IMG/VR virus record: IMGVR_UViG_3300027135_000004 | Location: 1 to 47,989 of that record | Reading direction: 5' to 3' (one strand) | From: a virus | Length of the DNA: 47,989 bases | In this document: positions 24,111 through 32,150 of the stretch, piece by piece | Layout of the letters: the number at the start of each line of letters is the position of its first letter | Numbering within the stretch: position 1 is the stretch's first letter | Notes under the pieces: generated by a model | The model's input: only the letters and a program-made list of their open reading frames with translations | Told to the model about the DNA's origin: nothing | The model's database searches: none | Position numbers and translations under genes: made by a program

Positions 24111-25841
24111 TTATACGGTGTCGAGATCGGCGATCAAGACCTTACCGTAGAACTCAGGACGCACTACCTTCTTAGCGTAGCGAGTCATCACACCACGGCG
24201 TGGAGTGAAGTTCACTGGATCATAGACCAATGGAGTTTGGATGAGTGGGATGTATGGAGCATACACAGCACCAGTCTCCAAGAAGTTGCTACCACGGAAA
24301 CCAACGAGGATAGCATTATCGGTCATGTATGGGTTCTTGTAAACTTGGAAGCGACTTGCGAAGCTACCAACACGGCTTACACCCATTGCGAACTTAGCTT
24401 GGTCACCGTCAGTGTTCACAACATATCCTGGGATTGACTCCAAGATGGTTGCTACGTCTGGCGAACATACCAAGAAGTTTGCGCCACCACGGAGAGTCAA
24501 TTGGTGAATCTTGTTAGAGACCTTTTGGATCTTGTTACCAAGAGTTTGGAACCAAGTGCTCTTTACGTAAGCGGTGCGGTTTGGTGAAGCGTTAACAACA
24601 CGGGTGAACGAAGCCACATCGGTGGTGTTGTTTACAGTCTTGGTGAACTCAGTTCCGATTTGGGCAGACCAAGCTTCGGTAGTTACACCAGTGACAGACT
24701 CGTTCAACATGTCGAGGATTTCGAGGTCGATTTCCATCGAAACATACTCACTCAAGAGAGCAGTAAGTTCTGCTTCTGCATCAATAGAGTGATATGCGTT
24801 CAAGTCTTGAGCCAATTCTGGGGTCCAGACAGCCTTCAACTTACGGGTCTTAGCAACGATTGGTTCGCTCTTAAGTTCCAAGTTGACTTCTGGGATCTTG
24901 ATGTCAGTGCCGATAGATTGGGTATAGACGTTGTTAGCAACACCAGAACCTTCACCAGCGGTCTTACCGTCTTCGAAGTCACCACGGAGGTTGTCCGAAG
25001 GTTGAACTGTGTAGTTCAAACGTGCGGTAGTAGTAGGAGCAGCTGCACCAGCAGATTGACTTACGAACAAGTTAATTTGATAGTATGGGTTTGCCAAGCT
25101 ACCAGTGTTAACTGCGGTTGCGTAAGTGTTCAATACAGTGTAAGCTACACCAGAACTCTTTTGAACACCGAAAGAACGAACTGCGTTCAAGTCAACGTTC
25201 CAGAGGTTACCGGAACCTGGCTTTGCTTCGGTGTTGTCGTCGAGGTTAAAGGTAATCTTGTAGACACCTGGAACTTCGTTAGAACCGTTAACGGAAGCAC
25301 TGAAAGCAGAATCGAATTGTAGATCGTTCCAGCTTGCGGTAGCTACGAGAACAGTTGCGTTTGAGCTAGAGACGGTGCGCTCAGAATAAGCATAGCGTCC
25401 TTGGCCATAGAGACCATTTACAGCAGCATCAGTAGAACCGAGCTTCTTTTGGTTACCACCGAACAAGCTTTCGCCTGCAGTGTGTCCCAATTGAGTGCCG
25501 GAACCATACTTGAAGTCGAGATAGAAGATAAGACCGCTTGGGAGGTTCATTGGTTGAACCGAAACGAACTCCTTAGCAGCGATCTCAGCAAATACACGAC
25601 GGACCAATGGAAGAGCAACGCCTGCCCATTGTTCACTGTTTGCACTTGTTCCAGTTGTTGAAGCTTCGTCCAACAATTGCTTTGCTTGGTTTTCCAAGAG
25701 GATCGACATGTGTGCCTTTTCAACACCGGTGGTGTTTTCGAGAAGGCCTGTCTTTTCCCACTTGTTTTGAAGACCACGGGTTTCAGCCATTAGCTTAGCC
25801 TGTGGATTCATATTATTTGTTAGTAGACTCTTTACGTCCAT
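24111..25841 (-). CDS. Major capsid protein (gp23-like)
   Basis: A 576-aa protein with the order of T4-type gp23. The N-terminal 59 residues are a helical pro-region (MDVKSLLTNNMNPQAKLMAE), and LLDE59-A60 is a clear prohead-protease site. The mature part begins near STTGTSANSEQWAGVALPLV and continues with VRRVFAEIAAKEFVSVQPMN and the gp23-like end PRRGVMTRYAKKVVRPEFYG. Length is close to T4 gp23 (521). It has an AGGAA Shine-Dalgarno site 9 nt before the ATG and its own terminator, and follows the scaffold gene, as in T4. Codon choice is visibly more G/C-ending than in its neighbours, as expected for the most abundant protein. Confidence 0.95.
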   Translation of the reverse strand: MDVKSLLTNNMNPQAKLMAETRGLQNKWEKTGLLENTTGVEKAHMSILLENQAKQLLDEASTTGTSANSEQWAGVALPLVRRVFAEIAAKEFVSVQPMNLPSGLIFYLDFKYGSGTQLGHTAGESLFGGNQKKLGSTDAAVNGLYGQGRYAYSERTVSSSNATVLVATASWNDLQFDSAFSASVNGSNEVPGVYKITFNLDDNTEAKPGSGNLWNVDLNAVRSFGVQKSSGVAYTVLNTYATAVNTGSLANPYYQINLFVSQSAGAAAPTTTARLNYTVQPSDNLRGDFEDGKTAGEGSGVANNVYTQSIGTDIKIPEVNLELKSEPIVAKTRKLKAVWTPELAQDLNAYHSIDAEAELTALLSEYVSMEIDLEILDMLNESVTGVTTEAWSAQIGTEFTKTVNNTTDVASFTRVVNASPNRTAYVKSTWFQTLGNKIQKVSNKIHQLTLRGGANFLVCSPDVATILESIPGYVVNTDGDQAKFAMGVSRVGSFASRFQVYKNPYMTDNAILVGFRGSNFLETGAVYAPYIPLIQTPLVYDPVNFTPRRGVMTRYAKKVVRPEFYGKVLIADLDTV

Positions 25842-25850
25842 AATATTATT

Positions 25851-25855
25851 TTCCT
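25851..25855 (-). promoter_or_regulatory. Shine-Dalgarno site of the major capsid gene
   Basis: Reads AGGAA on the coding strand, 9 nt before the ATG at 25841. Confidence 0.7.
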
Positions 25856-25887
25856 ATCTTTTGGTTTGTTAATTACTCGCAAACAAA

Positions 25888-26985
25888 TTACTTCTTGATT
25901 CCTGCGAGCTTTTGGAATCTTGAAGCCATCACATCAGCTTGAGGTTCTACAATCGTAGAGTCAGGCTTTGTGCTGGATACTGGTTTGCTTGCCAAACCTT
26001 CGGTGATAGTTGAGACAGTCGCATTTGACTTTTTCTTGGCGACTGATCCACCGGCATTAAATGATTCGGCCAAAACTGTGTATGCCAATTTGATTTCACG
26101 CAATGTCTTGGTGAGATCAAATGTGTTGATGACCTTCAACTTTTGGTCTTCGGTCAAATTCTTACCCTTGAAGATCTTGTTGGTATAAAGCAACTTAGCA
26201 TTCAAGAGATTGGTTTCTTCAAGAACACCCTTCAAATACTTCACAGTATCTTGATGTTCCTTCAATTGATTCTTCAATGCTTCGTTTTCTTCATTGATAG
26301 CAACAAGTGCTTCTGCCATTTCTTCAGCAGTCACTTCTTCTTCATAAGTGTCTCCTTCCATTGGGGAAGGAACTTGTCCAGCAACTGGTGCTACTGGAGC
26401 TTGAGGAGCCATAGCGGCAGCTGGTGCTGCTACTGCAGCTGCTGGATCAGCAACTGGGGCAACTGGAGCAGCTGGTGCTTGACCATCTTCTTCCAATTCA
26501 GCGAGAAGTTCGTCAAGATCAACAACTTCTTCTTCAGAAGCTTGTTCTTCTTCAGCTACAACTTCATGCTTCTCTTCCTCTTCTTCCTCACCGTCTTCCT
26601 TCTTACCTTCTTGTTCCAACTCAGCAAGAATCTCATCCAACTCTTCGCTGGTGATTTCTTCGCCTTCTTCAAGAGTTGCGTCGAACTCTTGCTTTCCAGC
26701 TGGAGTGGTGTTTTTCTTTGCTGCAGTAGAAGGTTGGGTTGGGTGTTGCTTAGAAGCAATATTGCTGTCATCCTTACCGATGCCAGAAGATGCAAGCTTC
26801 TCTTCGATCTTGCCTTCTTCTTCCTTACCTTCGTTTTCTTGTTCTGACTCTTCCTTGAGCTTCTCTGCGAACATTTCTTTCATGCTCTTTGCGAAGTTTT
26901 CCTCAAGAAAGGTTTTTGCATTAGCAATTGCAGTTTCACGAACTGCCTTTGCGTCTGCGATGCTTTCCTTTAATAGATCGCTCAT
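25888..26985 (-). CDS. Prohead scaffold/core protein (gp22-like)
   Basis: A 365-aa protein if started at MSDLLKES, which I prefer to an ATG 51 nt upstream because AGGAAAGG lies 10 nt before it. The sequence is highly acidic in the middle (long Glu runs near residues 50-170), contains an Ala/Pro/Val hinge (about 170-205) and ends in a helical domain, the expected composition of a core scaffold that is digested by the prohead protease. Several L-x-E and A-x-E sites are present, the first being LLKE-S at residue 7. It stands directly upstream of the capsid gene, as in T4. Confidence 0.85.
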   Translation of the reverse strand: MSDLLKESIADAKAVRETAIANAKTFLEENFAKSMKEMFAEKLKEESEQENEGKEEEGKIEEKLASSGIGKDDSNIASKQHPTQPSTAAKKNTTPAGKQEFDATLEEGEEITSEELDEILAELEQEGKKEDGEEEEEEKHEVVAEEEQASEEEVVDLDELLAELEEDGQAPAAPVAPVADPAAAVAAPAAAMAPQAPVAPVAGQVPSPMEGDTYEEEVTAEEMAEALVAINEENEALKNQLKEHQDTVKYLKGVLEETNLLNAKLLYTNKIFKGKNLTEDQKLKVINTFDLTKTLREIKLAYTVLAESFNAGGSVAKKKSNATVSTITEGLASKPVSSTKPDSTIVEPQADVMASRFQKLAGIKK

Positions 26986-26995
26986 ATTAATTTTA

Positions 26996-27003
26996 CCTTT
27001 CCT
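26996..27003 (-). promoter_or_regulatory. Shine-Dalgarno site that sets the scaffold start
   Basis: Reads AGGAAAGG on the coding strand, 10 nt before the ATG at 26985; the longer in-frame start at 27036 has no such site. Confidence 0.75.
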
Positions 27004-27081
27004 ATGTTGTTTTGTGAAGTTATTGGAGAACTCCAAAGAAGATTTAAACTCAGTGGCATCAAAGACATTGACGCATTTGTT

Positions 27082-27089
27082 AATAAATA
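27082..27089 (+). promoter_or_regulatory. T4-late-type AATAAATA box upstream of the plus-strand DUF3008-like gene
   Basis: In the plus direction this fits the T4 late promoter form NATAAATA and lies 46 nt before the ATG at 27136. Read on the minus strand it is TATTTATT, the leader-type element, 96 nt before the scaffold ATG. Confidence 0.4.
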
Positions 27090-27122
27090 TAATTTAAATT
27101 TGGAAAATGACAATTTTTTTGA

Positions 27123-27130
27123 TATTTATA
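27123..27130. promoter_or_regulatory. TATTTATA / TATAAATA element between divergent genes
   Basis: On the plus strand it reads TATTTATA and sits 5 nt before the ATG at 27136, the same arrangement as on minus-strand genes. On the minus strand it reads TATAAATA, the T4 late promoter consensus, 137 nt before the scaffold ATG. Confidence 0.5.
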
Positions 27131-27135
27131 GATGT

Positions 27136-27744
27136 ATGCCAGCAAAATCTGAAAAACAAGCACGATACTTTAGACTCGTAAGAGCAGTTCAAAAAGGTGA
27201 TGTTCCTGCAAAGGACGTATCTAAGGACTTGAGAAAGACTGCGAAAAGTATGTCACCAAAGGCTGTAAAAGATTTCACCAAGTTGAAAGAGTTACTAAAG
27301 AATTTAAGTGAATCTGAATTCAGTTCTGCAAAGATGCAAGAAGTTCCAAATAAAACATTGGATGATGTATTGAGAGAAAACTCTGGTGTGAAGTTTAACA
27401 AAGAAGAACTTCTAACATTCCAAAACAAACAAAATGGTTTTGGTGGATTTGGTAAAGCAAATTTTGTTCACAAAAAGAGCACCAACGAAATCAAAGCAAA
27501 TATCACTAGTAACGAATCAAACAAAGATTATGTGTTCAAGAAGCTAGTGAATAATCAAAACCCAGGCTTATACAATTACGGTTGCTTTATTGGTATCACA
27601 CCATCCAAACAAAGTGATAACCCAGAAGATAACAAAGAAAAAGTAGTATACATGTTGAGCAGTATCTTTGATGATGATGGTGGTGAAGAAAAAAACAAAA
27701 TATTAGCAGACTTCATTGATAGAATTAATTCATATGGACTATAA
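27136..27744 (+). CDS. DUF3008-like protein with unknown C-terminal domain
   Basis: A 202-aa protein starting MPAKSEKQARYFRLVRAVQK. The first 60 residues (with AKSMSPKAVKDF) match the small DUF3008-type family found in T4-like environmental phages, which normally consists of this domain alone. The remaining 140 residues (FQNKQNGFGGFGKANFVHKK, then a mixed region ending ADFIDRINSYGL) are unknown to me. It is on the plus strand, divergent from the scaffold gene, and has the TATTTATA element 5 nt before the start. An upstream extension of the frame to 27004 is possible but has no support. Confidence 0.65.
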   Translation: MPAKSEKQARYFRLVRAVQKGDVPAKDVSKDLRKTAKSMSPKAVKDFTKLKELLKNLSESEFSSAKMQEVPNKTLDDVLRENSGVKFNKEELLTFQNKQNGFGGFGKANFVHKKSTNEIKANITSNESNKDYVFKKLVNNQNPGLYNYGCFIGITPSKQSDNPEDNKEKVVYMLSSIFDDDGGEEKNKILADFIDRINSYGL

Positions 27745-28093
27745 AAACTTATATGCTCAAGTTAAATTGGGCAATTTCCTAAACAAGGGTGGAGACGAAA
27801 CAGATTCTCCAAAATACAAGTTGATTGACATTGATCACCCAAATGGTTGGAGCTTCAATGAAATTGAGACCCTTGGTGATATGGGATTCAAAATCGACAA
27901 TGACACTGATATGGTGTGTGAAGTAGAAGTGCCTACTTTAGAAATGATGGAAGAAAAAGTTCCAGTCAAGGTTTATAAAAACGAAGACGGATATGTCCTT
28001 GAGACTACCCGTCGCCATGTTTTTGAAACTTTTAAGAAGATGATCGAATTCGTTGATTCGATCCCAACAGATCCCAAACTAAAAGCTAAGTGA
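27734..28093 (+). CDS. Unknown 119-aa protein, coupled to the DUF3008-like gene
   Basis: Not recognised. Starting at MDYKNLYAQVKLGNFLNKGG, its ATG lies 11 nt inside the end of the upstream gene, so translation is probably coupled. The protein is acidic with alternating strands and one C-terminal helix (HVFETFKKMIEFVD). With the DUF3008-like gene it makes a two-gene plus-strand island inside the minus-strand head cluster. Confidence 0.6.
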   Translation: MDYKNLYAQVKLGNFLNKGGDETDSPKYKLIDIDHPNGWSFNEIETLGDMGFKIDNDTDMVCEVEVPTLEMMEEKVPVKVYKNEDGYVLETTRRHVFETFKKMIEFVDSIPTDPKLKAK

Positions 28094-28095
28094 TC

Positions 28096-28260
28096 TCACC
28101 TTTGTGTTGATCGAAGCATGGTCTGTGTCTTAAACGCAGACCAATATACTTTACCAATAACAGCTAATGTAGTTATAACCGCCAAGATGTTTCTGTGGTC
28201 TACAATCCAATTTCCTACACCATAAGTCCAACACCAGGCTTCAAGCAAAAACATTTTCAT
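28096..28260 (-). CDS. Unknown 54-aa membrane mini-protein
   Basis: A short minus-strand gene, MKMFLLEAWCWTYGVGNWIV followed by one membrane helix (ILAVITTLAVIGKVYW, about residues 25-40) and a basic tail ending LRSTQR. The basic tail after the helix predicts an N-out, C-in topology. It fills the otherwise empty gap between the plus-strand island and the 171-aa gene, and its stop lies 3 nt past the converging stop of the plus-strand gene. A small membrane effector is possible; it is too short to assign. Confidence 0.5.
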   Translation of the reverse strand: MKMFLLEAWCWTYGVGNWIVDHRNILAVITTLAVIGKVYWSAFKTQTMLRSTQR

Positions 28261-28267
28261 ATCAATC

Positions 28268-28783
28268 TTACTTCTGTGATTGATAAGGTGGTTGTTGATG
28301 TGGTTGTGTAACTGGTTGTGCGCCAGGCATCTCAGAGTTTTCTAAAGCATTGATACTTACTGAGTCTGGTCTACCTTGAACTTGATAAGCTTGTGGAGTT
28401 TCGTTGACTGGATCAGCAATCTCAAAATAACGTTCCAACTTCAAACCAATTTCTTCATAAAGCATTTCAAGAGTATGTTCTACACCCTTAATCTTGTTTG
28501 CTTCTTCATACAATTTAGCAGCAAGTTTCTTGACTTCCTTCATGTCACGTTCGACCATCTTTGCTTCCATCCACTCACCACACTCCTTGATAGCATAACG
28601 TTCAGCCAAATTGACTGCTTCCATAATCTTAGAAGCGGTAGAATATACACAATCAGCTTTGAGACTCTTACGATATTCGTTATAAGCCTTTACTGTTTCA
28701 CGAAGTTTGACCTTCTCTTCTTTTGTAAGAGGAGAATAAGCGGTTTCTGTGGAATTCTCTACTAGATGTCTTAGCTTTATCAT
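28268..28783 (-). CDS. Unknown helical protein with capsid-targeting-type leader
   Basis: A 171-aa protein starting at the ATG of MIKLRHLVE-N; a TTG two codons upstream is less likely, since AATAAATA (plus strand) lies 4 nt before this ATG. The leader ends in L-V-E and matches the shared pattern. The body is one helical bundle (about residues 15-125, rich in Lys, Glu, Ala), then a Gln/Pro-rich tail (QPVTQPHQQPPYQSQK). It lies between the methyltransferase gene and the scaffold region, where T4 has prohead core genes, so an internal head or core protein is likely. Confidence 0.6.
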   Translation of the reverse strand: MIKLRHLVENSTETAYSPLTKEEKVKLRETVKAYNEYRKSLKADCVYSTASKIMEAVNLAERYAIKECGEWMEAKMVERDMKEVKKLAAKLYEEANKIKGVEHTLEMLYEEIGLKLERYFEIADPVNETPQAYQVQGRPDSVSINALENSEMPGAQPVTQPHQQPPYQSQK

Positions 28784-28787
28784 ATAC

Positions 28788-28795
28788 AATAAATA
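28788..28795 (-). promoter_or_regulatory. TATTTATT leader element
   Basis: 4 nt before the chosen ATG (28783) of the 171-aa leader-tagged gene. Confidence 0.4.
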
Positions 28796-28821
28796 TAGTT
28801 AAAATTGTGATTCTGTCTCAA

Positions 28822-29520
28822 TTATTTTCTTATTAATACGCCAAAACCCAAGAAGTCTTCTTTCCAAGGTTTTTGATCTGGCAAATATTGTTGTGTAAAT
28901 TCAATGTAGTCAAATCGAGCATCATTCTTTACCTCATTCCACACATTGACTACACCCAAACCTTTGTGGGAAATATCATGGAATACGATATACTTGGTAT
29001 TTGGATTGTTTTCAAATAGTCTATAATCTGAATAACATCCTTCATATGTATGATCTCCATCAATAAAGACCATATCAATAACAGTATTGTCTACAAACTC
29101 TTTGAACTGTGGAGAACTACTATTTTGTGCCAAATGTGTATAGTTACAATACTGATCATACTCAGTCAATATATCAGACTTTGATGACAGATCACATGAA
29201 AACAACTTGATAGTAGGATTGTTTTTCTTCAATACTTCTGAAACCACGATAAAGTTACCACCCCATCTAACACCAATTTCCAAATATGATTTAACGTTTA
29301 AACTCTGCAACCATTTGATATAAGGTGCGAGTTGAATCGGATATTGCCACACTTTTATACCCTTACCAAAATACTCACTTAAATGTGTGGGTTGTTCTTC
29401 TGTTACTTCATCATTGAGACCAAATGTAGGAATTACGTCTGTCAATTGACCCACTGACAATGTATCAAACTCAGAGTTATGAATAAAATCAATCGTCTCT
29501 TTTAATGATTTGACAGACAT
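28822..29520 (-). CDS. Class I SAM-dependent methyltransferase-like protein
   Basis: A 232-aa protein with the motifs of the Methyltransf_24 / cephalosporin-hydroxylase-like group: YLEIGVRWGGNFIVV (glycine-rich SAM-binding loop, about residue 79), LFSCDLSSKSD for the second strand, and DMVFIDGDHTYEGCYSDY with the metal-binding-like Asp/His cluster. These enzymes methylate small molecules, sugars or capsular components; no substrate is evident here. It has no capsid leader. It lies between the prohead protease and scaffold genes, where T4 has no enzyme gene, so it may be an insertion. Confidence 0.75.
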   Translation of the reverse strand: MSVKSLKETIDFIHNSEFDTLSVGQLTDVIPTFGLNDEVTEEQPTHLSEYFGKGIKVWQYPIQLAPYIKWLQSLNVKSYLEIGVRWGGNFIVVSEVLKKNNPTIKLFSCDLSSKSDILTEYDQYCNYTHLAQNSSSPQFKEFVDNTVIDMVFIDGDHTYEGCYSDYRLFENNPNTKYIVFHDISHKGLGVVNVWNEVKNDARFDYIEFTQQYLPDQKPWKEDFLGFGVLIRK

Positions 29521-29525
29521 ACTAC

Positions 29526-30134
29526 TTACAACTCCGAGATGATATCATGAATGATCTTCTCAATATTAGAATAAGGATTGATGATTCTATTTCCAGAAGG
29601 ATTTACACTTTCAGTGATCTTTCCTTGTGGATACATGAATGCACCTTGAGTAGAAGGATTACTCACAAAATCAAATGCGATCAAGTCAAAATCGTCTTGA
29701 ACCACATCGGCACCCTCTCTCATATCTTTCTTAACACTACCCAAACCACGGCTACTGATACCCAATAGAATACCAGCCTTGAGAAGATCCTTAAGAATGT
29801 TACCACTTGGAGTTGGAAGAATTTCTACAGTTCCAACCAAATCATCACCATCCCAACCCATGTCTACGATGTTATGACTGACATTCTTCAAGTTAACAAC
29901 AGAAGACTCTGGATGGTCAAGTTCACCCATGGCACGACGTTGCTTAACAAAGTTGTCCATGTATTTAGTGGCTTCACGCTCTAAAATTTCTTTTGGATAA
30001 ATTCTACCATTTTGGTTCTTTGCTTCAGCACGTTGTAGTGTGCCGGTCACAAGAAGTTTACCACTACTCAACGATTCGTTAAGTGCGGTCTTTTTGAATT
30101 CAAATGGTAATACGTCAATTAATACTGTTTTCAT
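29526..30134 (-). CDS. Prohead protease (gp21-like)
   Basis: A 202-aa serine protease of the T4 gp21 type (family S78-like fold). The catalytic His is H74 in MGELDHPESS and the Ser is in LGISSRGLG (127-128); a downstream Asp-rich strand (DDFDLIAFDFVSNPS) completes the usual pattern. It digests the scaffold and trims capsid and internal proteins after L/I-x-E. That cleavage preference is known from T4; here it is consistent with LLDE-A in the capsid protein and with the L-x-E ends of the shared leaders. It follows the core-protein gene after 1 nt. Confidence 0.9.
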   Translation of the reverse strand: MKTVLIDVLPFEFKKTALNESLSSGKLLVTGTLQRAEAKNQNGRIYPKEILEREATKYMDNFVKQRRAMGELDHPESSVVNLKNVSHNIVDMGWDGDDLVGTVEILPTPSGNILKDLLKAGILLGISSRGLGSVKKDMREGADVVQDDFDLIAFDFVSNPSTQGAFMYPQGKITESVNPSGNRIINPYSNIEKIIHDIISEL

Positions 30135-30135
30135 A

Positions 30136-31239
30136 TTAAGCTGGTGGGGCTGGTTGTGCCTCAGGTTTTTCTTCTGGTTTAGCTGGTTGTTGTTTTGAAG
30201 TTACAACATTAGATGCTCCAGCAGAAGTTTGTTGTGATGGATCAACCAATGCTTTTGATTTAGCAATTTGATACTTGTCTCTTTGCTTTACATCGGCTGG
30301 TCCCAAAATCTTAATCTTGAATCCAGGCTTTACAAAGAACTTGGCTGCCTTTTGTTTACTTTCTTCACGGCCAAGAATAATGATTACATATCGATCATAA
30401 TAGTAATCAATTTGAACTCCAGTAACATTGATTGTATAATCGGTTTCTGGTTGTTTGTATCCCTTACTAGCACGAACCACAATCTTTTTATTTAAAATTT
30501 GATCTTGAATCTTCTTTTGAAGTTCCAATTTGGTCTGTTCAGTTGCATCCTTCAACTTGGTGTCAAATTGAGTAAAATCTGGTTGAATGTCATATGACTG
30601 AACATTAACAGCTGGTTCCGCTTGTTGAGGAACAGCTTGTTGTTGAGCGGGAGCAGGTTGTTGACCGGCTTCGGCCTCTCTTGTTAGAAACCTAGAAGCA
30701 CGATATCCTTCAATAATCTTCTTTACAGAATTACGTTGTTCTGTAGTTGGAAGAGTTGTTTGTGTCTTGCCTGCCAAACCTGGATCTAATTCTGGATCAC
30801 CATGTTGAACCAACCCATTTTTATCTTTATATGTTGATACTGGTTCAATGTTTTGTGCTGGTGTCACATATGCTGGTTCACTATACATTTGGTTTTCCAA
30901 AGCATATCCAGGACTTTTCTTGACTGGCTTAGCCAACTTAAAACCAAGTTGTGTTGCAGCTCTAACATTTCCAGGCCCTTTACGAGAAAAGGCAAATGGA
31001 GTCATGTAAGCACCCGCAGCACTACTGGTGGATGCTTCATTCTTATTCTTTAATTGGTCCTTGACTTTTTTTTCGACACTTGCTTTCACGGCTGGTGTAA
31101 GCTTATTAGCATGTGCTTGTAGCCACGCATGATATTGCGCCTTATCAATACGTGCCAATTCACTATCACGATACAATTGAGCGTATTTTTTTACAATATC
31201 TCTAAATGGATCGCCTGATTCTTTAAGAAGCTTTTTCAT
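30136..31239 (-). CDS. Prohead core-like protein with capsid-targeting-type leader
   Basis: A 367-aa protein starting at the ATG of MKKLLKE-S; a TTG two codons upstream is less likely. The L-K-E/S site at residue 7 fits the prohead protease. The N-terminal 75 residues are basic and helical, then come AGAYMTPFAFSRKGPGNVRA and long Pro/Gln/Ala-rich linkers (about 180-215 and 335-367) around a small beta-rich domain (residues 215-325, with YYYDRYVIIILGRE). It sits between portal and protease genes, where T4 has the core genes 67 and 68. The role is inferred from position and leader, not from similarity. Confidence 0.65.
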   Translation of the reverse strand: MKKLLKESGDPFRDIVKKYAQLYRDSELARIDKAQYHAWLQAHANKLTPAVKASVEKKVKDQLKNKNEASTSSAAGAYMTPFAFSRKGPGNVRAATQLGFKLAKPVKKSPGYALENQMYSEPAYVTPAQNIEPVSTYKDKNGLVQHGDPELDPGLAGKTQTTLPTTEQRNSVKKIIEGYRASRFLTREAEAGQQPAPAQQQAVPQQAEPAVNVQSYDIQPDFTQFDTKLKDATEQTKLELQKKIQDQILNKKIVVRASKGYKQPETDYTINVTGVQIDYYYDRYVIIILGREESKQKAAKFFVKPGFKIKILGPADVKQRDKYQIAKSKALVDPSQQTSAGASNVVTSKQQPAKPEEKPEAQPAPPA

Positions 31240-32095
31240 CAGCAAGTTTGTTCAATTCTTCTATCAACTCATAAGCACTCAAAAGAGGAGTCAATTGATT
31301 CTCCTTTACAATGCCTGTCAGTGTTTTGTTTGAAAGCTGAGCAATCGTTTCGTTAAGTTTGATCTTGATAATATCACTCTTAACCAAAATCGATCTTTCC
31401 TTGAGAAGGTCAGCAACCTTCTTGTATTCATTATTAACAAATTCAGTAAACTTGTTAGTGTTGGAAACGTTTGTAATAAATTCCTTCAACAATACCTTTT
31501 GAGCAGGCAACAAAGAAGAATACTTTTTGTTGAAGTTTTCGATCAAGAACTTATATGCGAGTAACTTCACTTCGGCTGGTTGAGAACTATATACATCCAA
31601 AGCTTGTTCTTCGTTCTTCTTTTCTCTTGTCAAACTTTCTACTACACACTCTCTTGCTTCCAAAATTTCTTCTACATCAAACTTAACTTCATCAGATCCT
31701 TGGTTTTCAAACAACTTGTATACCGAGGCATAAAGTTTATAGTTTGGAATTTTATTCTTTAGAAATTCATCGATGTTGAACTGCTCCTTGATTTCTTTGA
31801 TGAGGTTGTATTTTTCGGAGTTCAACTCACGTTCATTTAGTTTTGAACGAGTTTGTAATACTACGTTCAAAATACGATCAGCAGACTCGGCATTTTTAGA
31901 AGATTGACTTACTATAAAATTGTATAGTTGAAATTCTTTTCCGAGCGCAGTGCTTTCGTTAAAATATTTGAACATCAAATTCTTGGTGAACGATTCGTCA
32001 CGACCTGCCAATATATCTGCGGTAATCTGTCGCGTGAGCAACTCAAACAATACTCCGCTATTCTTAAACTTAGAATGTTTAGCTTTTTTGCGCAT
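31223..32095 (-). CDS. Conserved head-region protein, role unknown
   Basis: A 290-aa, almost fully helical, Lys/Glu-rich protein starting MRKKAKHSKFKNSGVLFELL and TRQITADILAGRD. I recognise it only as a type found between portal and protease genes in related environmental phages. The position suggests a role in prohead core or assembly. It overlaps the core-like gene by 17 nt. A palindromic TATTTATAAATAT lies 12-16 nt before its ATG. It lacks the leader motif. Confidence 0.65.
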   Translation of the reverse strand: MRKKAKHSKFKNSGVLFELLTRQITADILAGRDESFTKNLMFKYFNESTALGKEFQLYNFIVSQSSKNAESADRILNVVLQTRSKLNERELNSEKYNLIKEIKEQFNIDEFLKNKIPNYKLYASVYKLFENQGSDEVKFDVEEILEARECVVESLTREKKNEEQALDVYSSQPAEVKLLAYKFLIENFNKKYSSLLPAQKVLLKEFITNVSNTNKFTEFVNNEYKKVADLLKERSILVKSDIIKIKLNETIAQLSNKTLTGIVKENQLTPLLSAYELIEELNKLADEKAS

Positions 32096-32107
32096 ATAGT
32101 TCTCTAT

Positions 32108-32120
32108 TATTTATAAATAT
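32108..32120. promoter_or_regulatory. Palindromic TATTTATAAATAT element
   Basis: Contains both TATTTATA and TATAAATA, so either strand presents a T4-late-like box; lies 12 nt upstream of the ATG at 32095. Confidence 0.4.
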
Positions 32121-32150
32121 ATTGAAATTTGGAAAATCATCGGATTTATA

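Noticed and set aside
24660-25322. 220-aa open frame on the plus strand
   Set aside because: Antisense to the highly biased codon usage of the capsid gene; translation has no recognisable fold.
26143-26847. 234-aa open frame on the plus strand
   Set aside because: Phe/Ser/Leu-rich shadow of the Glu-rich scaffold gene.
25888-27036. Longer start for the scaffold gene at 27036
   Set aside because: The extra 17 residues are unlike a scaffold N-terminus and the internal ATG at 26985 has a strong Shine-Dalgarno site.
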